64,000 nt of DNA, taken from Apostichopus japonicus. Taxonomy: Eukaryota > Echinodermata > Holothuroidea > Aspidochirotida > Stichopodidae. The position numbers and the translations under genes were made by a program. The notes below the pieces were generated by a model. That model was not told the origin of the DNA, ran no database searches, and saw nothing but the letters and a program-made list of their open reading frames with translations. Below, in pieces: positions 46,459 to 57,842 of the stretch (position 1 is its first letter; every line of letters starts with the position of its first letter). The DNA lies in contig NC_092561.1 in assembly GCF_037975245.1 (NCBI RefSeq), positions 14,073,001 to 14,137,000 of the forward strand. The letters run 5' to 3'.

Positions 46459-49400
46459 CTGTGCTCATTCTCCTAGTGGAGGAGGCGTGTCCGCAGTTAT
46501 TATGACAATCATTATATCTCGGTCATTTTTCAAACAATTTCCACAATTTTAGCCTCAAATGAGAGGAAATATTTAAGACATTACTATTTGAACATAAACC
46601 AAAGCAAAAAATTGTATAACTATTGGTAGTATGTATTAAAATATATATATTTGGGGACCTAATTTGCATATTTGCGAACATAATTAACCCAAATTACTAA
46701 AACTAAATCAGATATGAAATTAACAATTGTTACCCTCTCCATTGACATAAAGGTTCTTGCACAAATAATTCATATGAATGGCTGTAAATTGAGTCCAAGA
46801 AAGTAACTTTCTGCTGCTGGTTCAACTACTGGTTACATTGCCTTGTATTCATTGTATTGGTATATTTTCCTTTCTTTATTAAAGGTGAGAAATGTATTTA
46901 AGTATAGTAATTTGTTATTGTATTTCAGTTAATCGTTCTTATTGTATTAAAGGACAGACCATATCGACGCCTTTTTTTGTCGTTTTTGAGAAGAAAAACA
47001 ACTATATTCACCACTATAAATCAGCGCCGTTTATGCAAATTACACTTTTTCGTCCCGGGGAATAACTATACGCTACCCAAACATACGGACGAATACGTTT
47101 CGTTACATAAATCAAAAATTGAACACCGCCACCTATATTCCTATATCACAAATATGATCTAATAGTACCTTTAAATTTTCCACAACGTGCATTTTCATAG
47201 CAACCTTTTTTTATGATGACAGATAAAGCACCAATAGGCTGCAACAGCTAACTGAAGACATTCTCCTTATTGTCTAAAAGATGAGATAATTACATCGCAG
47301 TTTTCAGTCCGATGGGGAACAGGTATTCTTGTTTATTTGATGTCACGTTAAATTAACTGCTTCAAACACATTGATAGAATAGTGACTAATTACCGACGGT
47401 AGCAAGGTGTGTATATTTTCTGGGATCGATGGTGGTGGCTAACACTCTGTTACACCTCATTCGAAACTAGGGGCAGATTACCAGCATCAGACGTTTCTTT
47501 GTGCGCGAGTCTTCTTCATTCCCTTTAAGGATTCTAGTTAATTGTTTGATAAAATTGTTGCAATATTTTTGTATCTTTAGGTCAAAACCCACATGCTAAC
47601 ACTGTTTGGTACCACTAATAATGTCAACGCTTTTAATATGTGTTTCTTACCGATTCAAGGCCAGGGCCATTTTTTAACACACTTTAACAATGGAGATGGG
47701 GCAAAGGACTAAGGTCCCTAGTTGACTGATAGACTAAAACAAGGTCAAATTTAACCAATTTTCGCACATTTGACAACGTGAGAATATGTAAATACGTATG
47801 TAGGTTACTCGTATGTCGTCAAAACCGGTTTATTTCTTCGATTCTTGATATTTTCACATTTAAATGGGACAGTTATTTTCCGATTATTACTTTACTACCA
47901 CATGACAAAATCGGAAATATGCTGTCAAAAAAGTCTTGTCTGAGTTAAACTCATGTGATTTCCATCATTGACAGCTGAACATAGAACTTACTCGTTTTCA
48001 TATTCAAAAGTATACAAACACAGAAAAAGTATCCTGTCAATCAACCAAATTTAGCAGTGAATATCCAAATCTACGTTTCTCGTTCAATCCTGGGCGAAAT
48101 ACTGCAGTGACTCTGTGTAATTCCATAGAGTTAGGACTAGTTGAAACAGGCCTTGACCAGTAACATCCCCACAATCACAAGACAGTCACTAACGAAATAA
48201 AACGTCCGATCGCTATATAAGGCCGTTTTATTCCACTTCTTGGACCATGCAGATGCCGGAACAAACATAACGGACAAAATAACACATGTATCACGAACTC
48301 ACAATACTGGAATACAACAAATGAAGTAGATAAAGGCGATGAAATCCTAACATGACTATTTACACATGCTTTGAGCCAACCCCGGCGAGAGGTGTAACTC
48401 AGTATACGTACTTACAAGGCTACCCTAGGCACGGTCTACATACGGTCATCTCAAACAGTAAATAGTAAACTGTCAATTGCGTGATATAATGTCACATGTC
48501 AGAACGTCCAGGGCGAGTTTACGAGGAGACTTGTAAGGGCCAATTTCACATTAGCTATGTCCGCCACAGCTATCGAAAGTATATAAGTTTCGCAGAATGA
48601 GACATTTGTAGCATACACAGAGGCAGGGTCATGCATGTGGACTCATGGGCATGAGATACTCCGGGTGCTGAAAAATCTTTCCGAATGGATCTCACAAAAC
48701 TGATTCAAAGTCTACGGCGTTTTACGTTGGTTCTTCTACTCGAAAGGCTAAAAAAGCTGATGCTTTTGTTGGGTGAGGTATAACTGCAACCTCCAACAAC
48801 CGAGTTGTGGCATTTCTGGGAAAAGAAGTAATATCGTTGACGTTTTTGGCAGCTCAAGTATACAACTTTACACACTAAAAGTATTGTTGTGAGTACGGTA
48901 TACCACAGATGACGTCACATGGTCACCTGATGTCTTAGGCATGTTTCAGGAATGTCTGAAATAGATTTCCTAAAAGCTGACTTTTCTTCCCATTTTCACG
49001 TATTTAACGTCCGAAATTGGTAAAGTTAATTACAACAATATAATTGGAGTGAGTAAAGGATTACATACATGGCAAAATGGTGGGATTTTATGTTCATCAA
49101 AAAGTCTCCATAATTTGCCTTTAAGATGATAGGATATCATATAAATACATCTACACATACACAAGTAAACCATAAAACGATATAACAAACAGACTACAAA
49201 AAAAAACATCCTAATTGCTCGGATGTAATGTATCAAGCAGCAAGGTATATAAAAGAATTTATATAAACTTGTGTTCTGTATTTTGGCAAGATATGGGGAT
49301 TTCTTATATTTCTGTTCGATTTTTTGCACCATTTCACTTGAGATGTTTTACTCCTTTATAAATGGAACAACTCTAATTGCAATTTAAAATATTTTGTGCC

Positions 49401-49540
49401 TTGAAGTTATCCACAATGACATCTTAAGGTAAGCCTTACGAGCTTAAAAGAGACGCATTGCATTCTGCTTTAATTGCAACGAGTAAGATATTTTACCCCA
49501 TCTGTCCAAGCTAAATTTAAATTGTATAATGTTTCAGAGT
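45145..49540. other. caspase 3' flank and intergenic DNA
   Basis: No second gene recognised. An AATAAA hexamer lies near 46189, a plausible but unproven poly(A) signal. Small frames (46977-47162, 49030-49332) have no known domain. Confidence 0.45.
46411..46454. repeat. (TA)n microsatellite
   Basis: Short alternating TA run preceded by a TGTATATACGTGTAT patch. Confidence 0.95.
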
Positions 49541-49625
49541 CGTCCGTTAGCTCAGAGGGTTGAGCAGAAGACTGAGAAGCTGACATCTCAAGTGATTTCG
49601 AAACCCAGCAACGATAGACGAATGT
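49540..49625 (+). mobile_element. tRNA-derived SINE head
   Basis: A-box-like TTAGCTCAGAGGG (49547-49559) and B-box-like GATTTCGAAACCC (49594-49606), 35 bp apart, with a TGAGA...TCTCA stem between them. The acceptor stem does not close, so I read it as a SINE head or tRNA pseudogene. Confidence 0.5.
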
Positions 49626-49699
49626 GATAAAATTCTATTTTGACTTTTCCCTCTTTTTTCAGACTCGTCTTTAAGTATTAGTTCTGAAGTTAGTTCTCT

Positions 49700-49800
49700 A
49701 GCAGATGTGTCGGTTAGCGCGACGTTGTAAGCGAAAGACTGTGCACTGCTAATCGAGTAAACCGTGGCTAGGGTTCGAGACATACTGGCGGCTATAATAC
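49700..49800 (+). mobile_element. tRNA-derived SINE head, second copy (Ser-GCT-like)
   Basis: TTAGCGCGACG (49714-49724) as A box, CACTGCTAATCG in the anticodon position (GCT), and GGGTTCGAGAC as B box (49771-49781). Long spacing between the boxes fits a class II tRNA ancestor such as tRNA-Ser. Not a functional tRNA. Confidence 0.45.
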
Positions 49801-50148
49801 CTCCGGCTGTAGGTATGGTACTTTTTGTGGCCTAGGGTCCCGTGCCATGTCTCCCGTGTTGTCGTAAACGAACCCGGGAGGAATCGAGGAGGGTCGGTTG
49901 GTCAGAGGTCGACCAAAAGCGTGCTATGTGGCGTGCGTGAATCCTTGCCTTTGGCCAAAGGGCTAGACACTCTCTAAAACATCTGCAAAAGTACCTACGA
50001 AGATAGCTTGACTTCTGTTACATTGGGGCTCCTCTGGTACACACTATAGGCATATACTATACAGTAGCTAGGTATGCAAGAGTCCTCAGCCTATACAGTA
50101 CCTCATTACTGCTTTGAACCGCTAGAAATCACAGATCAAAGACGTCTG

Positions 50149-51840
50149 GAAGCCTTATTTGTAGTTCAGAACAATTTGGTAAAAACTAATTATTTTGCCT
50201 CAAATAAACACTTTTGAAAGGCTATAGCGTTGTGGTGTTATTCATTTTCGATTTAAATTAATAAAATATTAAAATTTCCTTAAAATCTCAAATGTAGGAT
50301 GAAGTCATGTTATAAATGCATCAATGGATAGTTTATTTCCATAAAATAAGTTCCTCCTTGAAACACTCTATTTTTATTAGAAAGATAAGACCTGTCTATT
50401 TCTCTCAGTTTGTAGTAGTATTTTATACTCAACTGTAGCCGTTTAGAAGACAGAGATAAACTATTGAAAGGCTGAAGCTTTGTGGTCTTATCCATTTCGA
50501 TGTAAATTAACAAAATGTTCAAATTTCTTTAAAAATACAAATCTAGGGTAGAGTGAAGTTGTAATTACATACATGGATAAGTGATTGCCAAAACATAGAT
50601 TCCTCCTTTAAGCAAGCTAATATTATTAGAAATATAAGTTTCGTTTTTTTCTTCCGCCAGTTTTGAAGGATCTTTGACTCCACCTTGGACGTTTAGAAGT
50701 CAAAGATAAACGTCTCTAAGCCTTATTGAAACAATTTCGTGAAACTGAATCTTTTGCCTCATTTGAACACTTTCAAATGGCTATATATAGCATTATGGTA
50801 TTATTCATTTTCAATGTGAATTAACAATATATTCAAATTTCTTTAACAATTTAAATCTATTTTAAATTAATGTTGTAAATACTTCCATGGATGATGTCAT
50901 TACATAGGTCCCTACATGAAACAGGCTATTTTAATTAGAAAGACAAGTTCTGACTACTCTTCTCATTTTGAAGGATTTTAGACTCCACCGTAACCCTAAG
51001 AAGCCAAAAATCAGCGTATGCAATCCTTATATTTAATTTGGAACAATTTTATGAAACTGAAGCTTTGCCTCACATGAACACTTTGGTAAGGCTTTAGCCT
51101 TACGGTTTTATTAATTGTCGATGTAAATTAACAAAACATTGAAATTTCTTTAAAATTTCAAATCCTGGATAAACTGATGTGGTAAATGCATCAATGGATA
51201 ATTCATTTCCAGAACATAGGTTCCTCCTTCAAACAAGCTATTTTTAATAGAAATGTGAGAACTGACTTTTTTCACGCAGGGTTTAATAAATGCTAGACTC
51301 CACCGTAGCCGTCTAGAAGTCAGAATTAAACGTCTCGCTGCCTTATTTGTAATCCCGAAAAATTTCGTGGAACTGAATCTTTTGTTTCAAATTAACCGTT
51401 TTGTCAGGATATAGTTTCGCTGTTTCATTCATTTCGATGTAAAATAACAGAATGTTCAAATCCCGAGAAAATTACAAATGTAGGTGAAAATGATGTTGTA
51501 AATATATAAATGGATTAGTTATTGTCATAACATAGGTTCCACCTTAAAACCAGTTTTTATTATTACAAAGTTCAGATCTGACATTCTCTCAGCTTAAAGG
51601 ATTTTAGATCCATCGTATAGTGCTTTAGAAGTCGGAGATAAACGTCTCGAAGCCATATTTATAATCCAGAACAATTTCGTGAAATTGAATCTTTTTTCAT
51701 CCATGCGTTAGTTATTTTCATCACATTTGTTCCTTCTAAAACAAGTTTCCATTATTACAACGATTGGACCGGACTTTTTCTCTCAGTTTTGAAGTATTTC
51801 TCACTCCACCATAGCAGTTTCGAAGTCAGAGATTAACGTT
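50149..51840. repeat. ~310-bp diverged tandem repeat, 5-6 copies
   Basis: Units restart near 50149, 50456 (partial), 50718, 51019, 51328 and 51650. Each has a CCTTATTTGTA...GAACAATTTCGTGAAACTGAA start, CATTTCGATGTAAATTAACA, ACATAGGTTCCTCC and a GACTCCACCGTAGC...AGAAGTCAGAGATAAACG end. Identity between copies looks moderate. No coding frame is conserved. Confidence 0.85.
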
Positions 51841-51841
51841 C

Positions 51842-52640
51842 GGAAACTGTCTAAACAATCTACGATATTGGTTTGATCTTAAGGATGGAAATATTACATG
51901 TCTTAACAATATACGATCTTGGATTGATCTAAAGGATGGAAAGATTACATGTTTTAATAATCTACGATCTCGGTTTGATCTTAATGTTGGAAAGATTACA
52001 TGTCCTAACGATGTACGATCTTGGTTTGATCTAAAGGATGGAAGATTACATGTCTTAACAATCTACGATATTGGTTTGATCTCTAGGATGGAAAGATTAC
52101 ATGTCTTAATAATCTACGATCTCGGTTTGATCTTTAGGATGGAAAGATTACATTATCCTAACGATGTACGATCTTGGTTTGATCTAAAGGATGGAAGATT
52201 ACATGTCTTAACAATCTACGATATTGGTTTGATCTTTAGGATGGAAAGATTACATGTCTTAATAATCTACGATCTCGGTTTGATCTTAATGTTGGAAAGA
52301 TTACATGTCCTAACGATGTACGATCTTGGTTTGATCTAAAGGATGGAAGATTACATGTCTTAACAATCTACGATATTGGTTTGATCTAAAGGATGGAAAG
52401 ATTACATGTCTTAATAATCTACGATCTCGGTTTGATCTTCATGTTGGAAAGATTACATGTCTTAATAATCTACGATCTCGGTTTGATCTTAATGTTGGAA
52501 AGATTACATGTCCTAACGATGTACGATCTTGGTTTGATCTAAAGGATGGAAGGTTACATGTCTTAACAATCTACGATATTGGTTTGATCTAAAGGATGGA
52601 AAGATTACATGTCTTAACAATATACGATCTTGGTTTGATC
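51842..52640. repeat. 51-bp minisatellite, about 15-16 copies
   Basis: Unit phrases ACAATCTACGATATTGGTTT, GATCTAAAGGATGGAAAGAT and TACATGTCTTA, repeating every 50-51 bp. Two main variants alternate (ATATTGG/AAAGGATGG and ATCTCGG/TTAATGTTGG), which gives a higher-order pattern of about three units. The 17-residue repeat frame at 52076-52339 is an artefact of the period. Confidence 0.92.
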
Positions 52641-53021
52641 ATTTGCAATCATTTCGTCAGTGATAGTATGCATAGGCTATGTTGGGTTACCAGATCTCTA
52701 TGAACAGTGTGGATTTATGTCGAATAATTAAATCCACGTGGATTTTATATTTGCAATTTGTATTCAATGGGCTGCATTTGTAATTTAGGTTTCAGAATAT
52801 GGTCCTTCAAAGTATGTTGAACATCGACGCCAGCCATGCATACATGTCTTGATTAACACTGTCATATATATTAGCTATTTTATATTGTAAAGAGTGAAAT
52901 TCCATTTAATCTTAGTCTTTCCAATTAGTCATTGATAATTACTGATCATCTCCGAAGATTTTACAAGTCGAGTGATTGTTTTCGGTGTTTGCGGGTTGTG
53001 GTAAAGACCAGTGGTGCTCTA
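52641..53021. other. 3' flank of the TRIM-type gene
   Basis: Noncoding AT-rich DNA that presumably holds the 3' UTR of the minus-strand gene. No unambiguous poly(A) signal was picked out. Confidence 0.4.
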
Positions 53022-55217
53022 TCAACCCTCCATAGTAACTAAACCGAACGTGTACAGTTTGCCTGATGTTTCGGTAATAATCAGTAACTTTTCTTCGTTG
53101 TTGCTGTTGTAAGTAGTGACGCAACGTGCATTCCCATCCACTATTTTCTTCGCTAGTATTTGTTGGCCATCTTGACTGTACTGCACCAGTAATTTTCTTC
53201 TGTGGTAAGTGGTCGGGTCATCTCTGATCATATAAATAAATCCGTTCCTGTCCGTACATACGCTCGAAGGTCTCGAATCACCTCTCCCTGGACTCGGAAA
53301 TTCGTAAACCAACGTGGCATTTCGTCCCTCCATACTTACTGCACATGTCTTGCCAGTCGCGTAATCGCAGACCAAGAGATTCTCCTCGTGGACAGCTAAA
53401 GCCCTCGGTCTCTCTATCCCATCTGGAAGGGTCAATGTACGGCCATAGCTCAGCTGCTCATCAAGGATGTAGACTTCTCTACTGTCACTTCCAACAACGA
53501 TTAGCTCCCTCATGGGATCGGTGGCTATACACGTAACGTATCGACCGGCCGGCCAATTGGGGATAACGTCGCTTATTTTCTTCTCGTCGTACGTCACATT
53601 TCGGACATCATAAATTCCAATGAGGTTAGTCTCGCAAACAGTCACAAATTTTAAACCTGAAAGAGGAGCGCAATGTCGGTAAGGGTAATATGTAGACCCT
53701 TCTGCCTTCTTCATCTTTCCCTGTCGAACTGTCACCCCTTCAGTGTTGATGACGCTGATGTAGGAATAGTCCTCGGACGCTCTGCCGGTGATGACGATGC
53801 TCCCATCCCCACTGCTAGCAATACTCTTATTCCACCATTCCTTGGCCTTGATACCCTCCACATCAACGACAGACTCTTCTCGCTCGGAGATTATTACATT
53901 TATCCGATCTACCGAAGGCAATTCATCCATTCTAAAATCAGACAAGGACTCCAGCTGCGGATAATCTATCTTTACCTCCTCGAGGAGGGGTTCGCTGGCG
54001 GCGCTGACATCCGGTAAACACTGCGAGTCTGTCCAGTCATCTTTGGAAGCGAGGATTGCTGCAGCCGATGCCTTGAAAGACTTATACCGCTTTAGTATTT
54101 GATCCACCAGCTCTGAAATATGTTGTATTTCTGATTCATTTCCTTCCTCTTGTGTATCGATGATTTTATTCCAACTTTTCGCATTGCTGTCTAGGGCTCC
54201 AAGTTTCTTAAACAAACTATCCGCACGATCGTCGTGATCCATCTGATATTCTCCAATCTGTTCATTGTACGCGGTTTCCTTTGCGCGGATGGTCTTTTCA
54301 AATCTCTCTCTTACTCGTTGAATTTCGAGTTCCATCTCGGTTCTGACATTGTCGCAGTCACTCTTCTTCCTGTTCTCCAAATCTCTTTTTCGTTTCTCAA
54401 GTTTTGCATCATTGCTCTGGATTTTCTCCTTCAACCTCATTCCTTGTTGCTCGTGTTGACATTTAACGGTGTCTCTCTTTTTGGCAGCATTGCGTTTCAG
54501 TGTTTCCTTTGTCTGTTCAACTGTATTGGGAAGCTCATGCAGTTTCTTCTGGTACTTGTTCAAAGCTTCCAGTTTGGCGGAAAGATTGTCTCTTGCAGTC
54601 TTGGCTAACGTACCAACTTCATGGAGTTCGTGATCCCTATGTTTTCCATATGTGCATGCCACGCAAACTGGAAGATTCCTACAAGTGCTGCAACACAACT
54701 GGGCGGGGTTTGCTGCGTGGTCGTGACATCGCGGTATTTCATTCAGTGACGCCAGCTTCTCAAGGGAGAGGCTTTTGGCTTCAGCATTACGCAGATCTAA
54801 AGTGTGTTGTTTATGTTCTTTGACCATTGCATTGTTGAGATGGAACTGATAGCACTCGCTACATAGAAAGTCTTTACACTTAAAACAGTACGCGACAACT
54901 TTGAGCTTTTTATTACAGCCAACGCATTCCCTTACTTCTTTTGTTTCAAAGGATTTTTGCAACTGGATAAACTGAAGTAGGCTTTTCATATGAAAATCTG
55001 TCTTGAATCCCTCAACGCCATCTTCAGATATAGTACAAGCCTGTTTACACATAGGGCAATCAAATTCACTGTGACACCCTTTAATGACACTCTGCAGGCA
55101 ATCTTTGCAATAGCGGTGAAGACATGGTAACATCTTAGGTTCCCTATAGTGATCCAAACAGATGGAACAGTTGAAAAAGTTGTCCTCAATATCTTGTAAT
55201 GGGGAGGCAGATGCCAT
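53022..55217 (-). CDS. TRIM-type RING / B-box / coiled-coil protein with propeller-like C-terminus
   Basis: Intact single-exon frame of 731 residues, probably an E3 ubiquitin ligase. RING finger: C17, C20, C32, H34, C37, C40, C54, C57. Two B-boxes follow (about 98-138 and 164-199, the second starting CHDH). A Lys/Glu/Arg-rich coiled coil spans about 205-350. The C-terminal half (about 470-731) has repeated short strands such as YVTCIATDPMRELIVVGSDS, PRALAVHEENLLVCD and PSSVCTDRNGFIYMI, consistent with an NHL-like beta-propeller as in TRIM2/3/71 or the TRIM56 type. I chose ATG 55217-55215 (CACCATGGC context) because a strong splice acceptor lies only 17 bases upstream. The frame's extra 21 upstream residues come from intron sequence. 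Exact orthology cannot be set from this window. Confidence 0.9.
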   Translation of the reverse strand: MASASPLQDIEDNFFNCSICLDHYREPKMLPCLHRYCKDCLQSVIKGCHSEFDCPMCKQACTISEDGVEGFKTDFHMKSLLQFIQLQKSFETKEVRECVGCNKKLKVVAYCFKCKDFLCSECYQFHLNNAMVKEHKQHTLDLRNAEAKSLSLEKLASLNEIPRCHDHAANPAQLCCSTCRNLPVCVACTYGKHRDHELHEVGTLAKTARDNLSAKLEALNKYQKKLHELPNTVEQTKETLKRNAAKKRDTVKCQHEQQGMRLKEKIQSNDAKLEKRKRDLENRKKSDCDNVRTEMELEIQRVRERFEKTIRAKETAYNEQIGEYQMDHDDRADSLFKKLGALDSNAKSWNKIIDTQEEGNESEIQHISELVDQILKRYKSFKASAAAILASKDDWTDSQCLPDVSAASEPLLEEVKIDYPQLESLSDFRMDELPSVDRINVIISEREESVVDVEGIKAKEWWNKSIASSGDGSIVITGRASEDYSYISVINTEGVTVRQGKMKKAEGSTYYPYRHCAPLSGLKFVTVCETNLIGIYDVRNVTYDEKKISDVIPNWPAGRYVTCIATDPMRELIVVGSDSREVYILDEQLSYGRTLTLPDGIERPRALAVHEENLLVCDYATGKTCAVSMEGRNATLVYEFPSPGRGDSRPSSVCTDRNGFIYMIRDDPTTYHRRKLLVQYSQDGQQILAKKIVDGNARCVTTYNSNNEEKLLIITETSGKLYTFGLVTMEG

Positions 55218-55260
55218 GGTGATAGTCTTGTGATCTATGTTAAAGAAAAAAATGCAAAAT
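55218..55260 (-). promoter_or_regulatory. 5' UTR stub and splice acceptor of the TRIM-type gene
   Basis: Minus strand: a T-rich tract (TTTTTTTCTTTAACATAG) ends at 55235, leaving a 17-base leader (55218-55234) before the ATG. The gene therefore has at least one 5' UTR intron; its first exon and promoter lie at higher coordinates and were not found. Confidence 0.6.
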
Positions 55261-56100
55261 AAAAAGAGTTCAAATCGCATGCACCATCGTTGGATCGTGT
55301 TTCATGAATTGATTTATATGTTCATTTCATGAAACAAAAATGGAAAACTTTGTCGAAGTGATGAAATAAATTTCATCATATTTTGAATCTTTTTTTTGGT
55401 TTATGAGAGAAAATGCTTTTGAAATAGAAATATAGAATATCCCCACGTCCAGCGAAACGTGCCATCGTGTAAAAAGTGCAGTGCATTAAAGGAACACCAA
55501 GAGAGATAGTCAGTGGATATAGTAAAGAAGGTGTCCCGATGTAAGTGTGGGTCATCGATCGAGGCACAGTGCACGTGGGATACTTCTGCTATCACGTTTG
55601 AATGTAAAACTTTGCTATTTCATTTGTTCAGATCGACTCGGCATGTCTACTTGTGCACACATAAGTCTGCCTCAGAAAACAGACACGGAGTCCACTGCTT
55701 TACCAACTGAGTCCACTAATGTTTTTATCTTTTGGTTATTTATCTTTTCTAGTTTCCTAACTGACGCATATCTTTTTTGCATGCTTTATAGGAACCTAAT
55801 CTTCATATAGTTTGCTGTCGGGCATAAAGAAAAATATAAGTTGTAATGCACAATTATTTACATATCGCTCTCCTTATGAGCTTATCTTGTCGTTGCACTT
55901 TAAACCTGCAAATAACATAACGTATGCCTATGTTTAGGTCATATAATGGATGTAGCTACATATACAGTTAAACTAACTATACTTAATCTCCTTGGAAATA
56001 ATGGATCCTAAATGTTTAATGGTTATTGATTTACATGTATTGTAAGTTGGGTAGATATATATAGGCAATCTGAAAAAGATCCAATCCTGAAACAGTTAGT
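55261..56100. other. noncoding, probable 5' intron of the TRIM-type gene
   Basis: No exon or repeat recognised. Confidence 0.4.
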
Positions 56101-56200
56101 TTAATAGTGTTCATATATATATAGACCACCAGGATTCGAACCCGGGCCCCCCGTTTTCTATATGCGAACACCCTAACCACTAGACTATGGACGTTGGAAT
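56040..56200 (-). mobile_element. tRNA-derived SINE
   Basis: Minus strand: ATAGTCTAGTGGTTAGGG (A box), then CCCGGGTTCGAATCCTGG (B box, complement of 56129-56146) and an AT-rich tail with short TA repeats. The boxes are well preserved, so the copy seems young. No acceptor stem closes, which argues against a real tRNA gene. Confidence 0.65.
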
Positions 56201-56399
56201 TGTATGTCCAGAGGTTCGAAACCTGTAAGGAAAGTCGTAATTTCAATGTAGGCGTTTGTCACCTGTATCGAACAATACTATAGTTCTGTTTTGGTGAAAT
56301 ATTCGCCTTACTCTAGCCTCAAACATGATTCTAACCAACTCAAATTCATTTGTGATTCCTAAAGCCGGATCTCGATAGAGAAACTTGAACAGACTTTTG

Positions 56400-56560
56400 T
56401 TGATGAAATGGAGGTAAACGACAAAGGCAAATGAATATATATAATTGAAAACGTAACGAGAAGGAAAATCCAGAACAGAGAAGAAAACTTCCAGCCTCCA
56501 CCGGGATTCGAACCCGGGCCTCTGGGGCGGGCGTTCAGATAATGATAACATTTGGGCTTG
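56400..56560 (-). mobile_element. tRNA-derived SINE, second copy
   Basis: Minus strand: GCCCGGGTTCGAATCCCGGT (complement of 56500-56519) as B box, followed by GGAGGCTGGAAGTTTTCTTC and TCTGTTCTGGATTTTCC as body. The A-box side is decayed. Same orientation and similar head to the SINE at 56040-56200, but with a different body. Confidence 0.6.
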
Positions 56561-57672
56561 TGCCTCTTTTGAAGACTATCAGCATAGCCTCAAGTTCGCA
56601 CTCATTGGTTCGATTTCCATCCCGATTGAACCACTTTGAACCACCAACGTTCCCAATGTTAGCCACCATGTGTGTGGCCAATTTGAGAGCGCCTTTGCAC
56701 ATTGAACACCACAGCTGATAGATAGGCTACAGCCTACAAGTACATGTTGTAGAGAGCATTATAAAATACACAACAGGAAGTAAAATATTTTGTTTCATGG
56801 TCAAAGTAAGCATGCAGTACGGAGACGTAACAGAGTAATGCCAGCAACATTGGTAACCGAACGTCAAACTATCTTCCAATATTGCAAAGCTGATTATAAG
56901 TAATACCAAAGGAAATACTAAAATAAAGGACGGACTATAAATGGTTAAGTCAAGCACAATAGTCACGTTGTGACTGCCCTTTATGCACTTTTCCTACGTT
57001 CAATCTACGAACAGAGTATAGGCCTAAACGTCTGCTGGAAAGTTCTTCGCCATATAAGCTTGTCTGTTGCACTATGCTAATATGACGGTTTTGTTTGGGC
57101 TTAATTCTATTGTAATCATTAACAATATTAAACTGATTGAATCAAAATCATACTATGGCGGCTGACAGCTCATCAGGCGCAAGCAATCACGTAAAACGAA
57201 ACTTGTAAAGCAACACTCTTAATAGTTGGTTCCCTTGAGTATTTTAACTCACCCTTTTTTCACAAAAACCGGAAAGATTCGTTACTTGTTTTGGCTCAGA
57301 CCTATTCTAGTTTCGTTATGTTATCACCAACACGTCACCCAGCTTGCCGGACAAATCAAACCCCCACGTTTAAGCTTGTAATGGAGTCTCAGCGAACAGA
57401 CTTCATGTGTCAAACTGTTGCAGTGTAACATATAATACATGTACGTTGTGCGCACATTATATTACGTTACCCAGTATACTATAACATACAAAACGACCGT
57501 ATTGTACAATGTCAACAGACTTGCAACTGCCATTGAACTTCGGCTTGCACGTGATATTGATTGCGTGTAAAGTATCATGTAAACAAAACGTCAATACTGC
57601 ATAGACCATTGAACGCCAATATTCAGCCGTCATTTGTTCTGATAAAGGAAAGTAACTTTTATTTACTTAAGG
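56561..57672. other. noncoding region
   Basis: No gene or clear repeat seen. Confidence 0.4.
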
Positions 57673-57842
57673 GCATGCATAGACGTAGGGGGATGGGGGG
57701 CGGGGGGCTGGGGGGCTGGAGCCCCCCAACCAACAATTTTTGTGAAAATTCGGGCAATATGTTGAGAATTTTTCGGACACCTACTAGGCCATCAGCTGAA
57801 GCTCAAAATGTGGCTGTAAAATCAGTTTCGTTCCAGCAACAC
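57673..57842. repeat. CATAGRCGTAGG-type element end (left)
   Basis: GCATAGACGTAGGGGG, G/C runs, AAAATTCGGGCAATATGTTG, then TCAGCTGAAGCTC...GTTTCGTTCCAGCAAC. The same phrases occur near 61874-62238: the AATTCGGGCAATAT part is in direct orientation, while the GTTGCTGGAACGAAAC part and the terminal CCTACGCCTATGC are reversed. Related ends are at 17803, 21675, 31109 and 1628. Confidence 0.65.

Noticed and set aside
49540-49800. Functional tRNA genes
   Set aside because: A and B boxes are recognisable but the acceptor stems do not pair and the anticodon arms are degenerate; SINE heads explain them better. The same holds for 12320, 56123 and 56500.
52076-52339. Leucine-rich repeat-like protein with 17-residue period
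   Set aside because: It is the translation of the 51-bp minisatellite, which is a multiple of three. The frame is lost at both ends where units change length.
55218-55280. Extended N-terminus of the TRIM-type protein (start at 55280)
   Set aside because: The extra residues read through a strong splice acceptor (T-rich tract plus AG at 55235), and the ATG at 55217 has better context directly before the RING domain.
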